From NCBI GenBank assembly GCA_014380965.1, contig JACMIV010000146.1, positions 1 through 5,000 of the forward strand: 5,000 nt of DNA, written 5' to 3'. The notes beneath the pieces were generated by a model, which saw only the letters and a program-made list of their open reading frames with translations, did not search any database and was not told the origin of the DNA. The translations under genes were made by a program, and so were the position numbers. Of this stretch, positions 4,889 through 5,000 are shown in pieces; the stretch's first letter is position 1, and every line of letters begins with the position of its first letter. Origin of the DNA: Rhizobiaceae bacterium. Lineage in GTDB: Bacteria; Pseudomonadota; Alphaproteobacteria; Rhizobiales; Rhizobiaceae.

Positions 4889-5000
4889 ATGACCGGCCTG
4901 TTTCGCTCCGCCATTGCTGCGGCCACACTTCTCGTTGGAATGACCGGGCTGTCCTCGGCACCGGTATCAGCGGAAGAGCGTTACTACAACCATACGACGA
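4889..5000 (+). CDS. Exported protein of unknown function (partial, N-terminus only)
   Basis: Only the first 37 residues are in the window. They form a clear Sec signal peptide: MTGLFRS as a short n-region with one arginine, a hydrophobic core (IAAATLLVGMTGLSSA) and a VSA-EE cleavage site after residue 28. The mature protein would begin EERYYNHTT. There is no lipobox cysteine, so it is not a lipoprotein. The start is ATG 4889 because GAGGA lies 8 bases upstream. The gene follows another exported, cell-wall-acting protein on the same strand, so an envelope role is likely. A second L,D-transpeptidase is possible, but nothing diagnostic is visible and I do not assign a function. Confidence 0.75.
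   Translation, partial: MTGLFRSAIAAATLLVGMTGLSSAPVSAEERYYNHTT

Noticed and set aside
1..5000. Mobile element, CRISPR, defence system or tRNA in the window
   Set aside because: I found no transposase, no terminal inverted repeats with target duplications, no regularly spaced repeats and no tRNA-like cloverleaf. All genes fit ordinary chromosomal families.

Overview
The window is GC-rich, gene-dense bacterial DNA. The protein families, the Sec-secreted L,D-transpeptidase, the DUF2927 protein and a near-perfect EcfG (general stress response) promoter point to an alphaproteobacterium, most likely of the order Hyphomicrobiales (Rhizobiales). I cannot name a genus. I see no insertion sequence, phage, CRISPR array, tRNA or rRNA. 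This is mostly ordinary chromosomal housekeeping sequence.

Left part (1-2633), all genes on the minus strand. In transcription order, right to left: a DNA-3-methyladenine glycosylase I (tag, 1956-2633); a TauE/SafE-family membrane transporter (979-1749) that ends in an intrinsic terminator (968-1000); a small CsbD-family stress protein (682-873) with its own EcfG-type promoter (932-956); and the 5' part of a [2Fe-2S] subunit of a molybdenum hydroxylase resembling IorA (1-414), which runs off the left edge. These look like four separate transcription units. Each gene is preceded by at least 105 bases of non-coding DNA, and the gaps hold hairpins or palindromes.

Right part (2813-5000), all genes on the plus strand. 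There are three consecutive proteins with Sec-type signal peptides: a DUF2927 protein (2813-3607), an L,D-transpeptidase with a complete YkuD active site (3774-4670), and the first 37 codons of an unidentified exported protein (4889 to the edge). Together they suggest an envelope-related neighbourhood, although gaps of about 166 and 218 bases mean they need not form one operon.

The two halves diverge from the 2634-2812 gap, which carries a perfect 7-bp-arm palindrome near the tag start. The most informative non-coding signals are the EcfG promoter ahead of csbD, the terminator embedded in the end of the TauE/SafE gene, and a 29-base inverted repeat between the DUF2927 and L,D-transpeptidase genes.
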